Below, one piece after another: positions 63,071 through 64,000 of a stretch of 64,000 bases of DNA (the first letter of the stretch is position 1; every line of letters starts with the position of its first letter). The notes under the pieces are model-generated. The model made no database searches. It was not told where the DNA came from and was given only the letters and a program-made list of their open reading frames with translations. This stretch comes from Thermoanaerobacterium sp. PSU-2 (GTDB taxonomy: Bacteria; Bacillota; Thermoanaerobacteria; Thermoanaerobacterales; Thermoanaerobacteraceae), in NCBI RefSeq assembly GCF_002102475.1, contig NZ_MSQD01000005.1, positions 62,001 to 126,000 on the forward strand. The letters run 5' to 3'. The position numbers and the translations under genes are program-made.

Positions 63071-64000
63071 CCATTTAGTATTGATATCGCTACTTCCTTT
63101 AAACCTTGATTTTAAATTGCCGACTAAATTGAACACTCCATGTGATAAATTGTAAATAAATCCAATAGCCTTGTCATCAAATTCATAATTGTAGTTTAAA
63201 GAATTCCCTTTATACAAGCCTTTTTCTTTCATATCTCTTTCAATTTCTGTCCCTGCTAATGGCAAGAGTCTACTTACAGGGTAATAGTCAAGCCTTTCCT
63301 TGCCTATCAATTTCACTGCATTATTTATAAAAGAAATGTTTTCGCTAAGCTCTTTAAAATTTATATGCGGATCGAACATGATAAATCCCATAGATATATA
63401 AAGCTCTAAATCATTTAAAATCTTTAAAGCATTTATATTGTCCTCAACCCTTACATCTTTTTTAAAACGGTCAAGAACTGTTTGCGATCCTGATTCAACA
63501 CCTAAAAATACTCTTTTAAGCCCAGCCTTCTTTAGAATGGAAAAAAGCTCTTTATCTACATCGTTTACTCTGCATTGTATGCTAAAATTGATATTCATGC
63601 CGCTTCTTATGATTTCCTCGGCTAATCTATATGCCCTTTCATAACTTTTGCCTTTACCGCCTACAAACTCAGCATCGTTGAAAAATAAATTTCTTACATT
63701 GTATTTTTCATATAGTATTTTTATCTCATCAATGACATTCTCTACGCTTCTTTGCCTATACTTTTGTCCAAACTGGGAAAAAAATGGCCCAACGCTGCAA
63801 AAGCTGCATCTTCCATAGCATCCTCTTGATGTAAGTATTGATGCAAAACCTGACTTCAAGATTACTATCGGAAGCGTATCTCTTTCAGGATATGGCATAC
63901 TATCAAGGTCATCTATGAGAGGTCTTTTGTCATTTACCTTTAAAGTATCGCCGTCCTTATAAGCTATGCCTTCTATATCCTTCCATTCTTCATCTTTTAG
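63059..64000 (-). CDS. B12-binding-type radical SAM protein (N-terminus cut by window edge)
   Basis: The frame is open from the stop at 63059 to the end of the window, giving 314 residues without a start. The radical SAM motif CYGRCSFCSV (C-x3-C-x2-C) lies about 65 residues into this piece, preceded by DLDSMPYPERD. That linker typically follows a cobalamin-binding domain, which would lie outside the window. GGESGS-like VFLGVESGSQTVL follows. An internal ATG at 63898 is not the true start. The substrate is unknown. Confidence 0.85.
   Translation of the reverse strand, partial: LKDEEWKDIEGIAYKDGDTLKVNDKRPLIDDLDSMPYPERDTLPIVILKSGFASILTSRGCYGRCSFCSVGPFFSQFGQKYRQRSVENVIDEIKILYEKYNVRNLFFNDAEFVGGKGKSYERAYRLAEEIIRSGMNINFSIQCRVNDVDKELFSILKKAGLKRVFLGVESGSQTVLDRFKKDVRVEDNINALKILNDLELYISMGFIMFDPHINFKELSENISFINNAVKLIGKERLDYYPVSRLLPLAGTEIERDMKEKGLYKGNSLNYNYEFDDKAIGFIYNLSHGVFNLVGNLKSRFKGSSDINTKWIKR

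Noticed and set aside
1-64000. tRNA or rRNA genes
   Set aside because: I looked for tRNA T-loop (GGTTCRA) plus acceptor pairing and for rRNA sequence in the intergenic spaces and found none; a tRNAscan run would be decisive.

Overview
The window is AT-rich chromosomal DNA of a spore-forming, anaerobic, probably thermophilic clostridium. The gene content (alpha/beta SASP, SleB/YpeB, GerA-type receptor, SpoIIR, SpoVT, YabG, SpoVG, anaerobic sulfite reductase, arginine deiminase) and protein sequences resemble Thermoanaerobacterium/Thermoanaerobacter. That genus guess is inference; no 16S gene is present. From base 1 to about 44 kb every confident gene is on the minus strand, so this arm is probably replicated from the high-coordinate side.

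Layout. 1-1.9 kb: ABC-2 exporter (permease cut by the window edge). 2.0-2.5 kb: a long protein-free interval that folds, on the minus strand only, into a large RNA with a six-way junction and its own terminator. This is the most unusual object in the window. 2.5-8.2 kb: UPF0173 hydrolase, membrane-anchored MutS-like ATPase, argS, DUF1934, ddl. 8.3-15.9 kb: arginine deiminase locus (arcA-argF-arcD-arcC) flanked by two argR paralogues and an APC permease, with ArgR-box-like sites before arcA. 16.1-24.7 kb: spore genes (SASP, sleB-ypeB, spoIIR, gerA-gerB-gerC type receptor) with a PLP decarboxylase. 24.8-31.8 kb: nucleotidyltransferase, GntR regulator, ispE, SPOCS/LysM protein, veg, yabG, spoVT, PrsA-like foldase. 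31.9-46.6 kb: mfd, a small PrsW-like membrane protein, pth, htrA, a two-component pair, prs, glmU, spoVG, purR, murC, and a LacI-type regulator.

46.6-50.3 kb: CPBP protease, Hsp20, and a bactofilin operon (HTH gene plus two bactofilins, like Bacillus yhbD-yhbE-yhbF). 50.3-60.1 kb is an accessory island of very AT-rich, mostly unknown secreted or membrane proteins. It holds a 662-bp near-identical direct duplication, a minimal nucleotidyltransferase whose partner is cut to 12 codons, fragments of a duplicated regulator, a promoter-proximal element in three copies, and a GAF-HTH regulator that lacks the sigma54 AAA+ domain next to two tandem 17-bp palindromes in front of a secreted-protein gene. 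60.2-64 kb: asrABC sulfite reductase and a radical SAM gene that runs off the window.

How the genes work together: the arc genes turn arginine into ornithine, ammonia, CO2 and ATP, probably under ArgR. The sleB-ypeB and ger genes act in germination. asrABC reduces sulfite to sulfide with NADH. Function of the large RNA and of the island proteins cannot be read from sequence. All helices, repeats and start choices were worked out by eye, without database searches.
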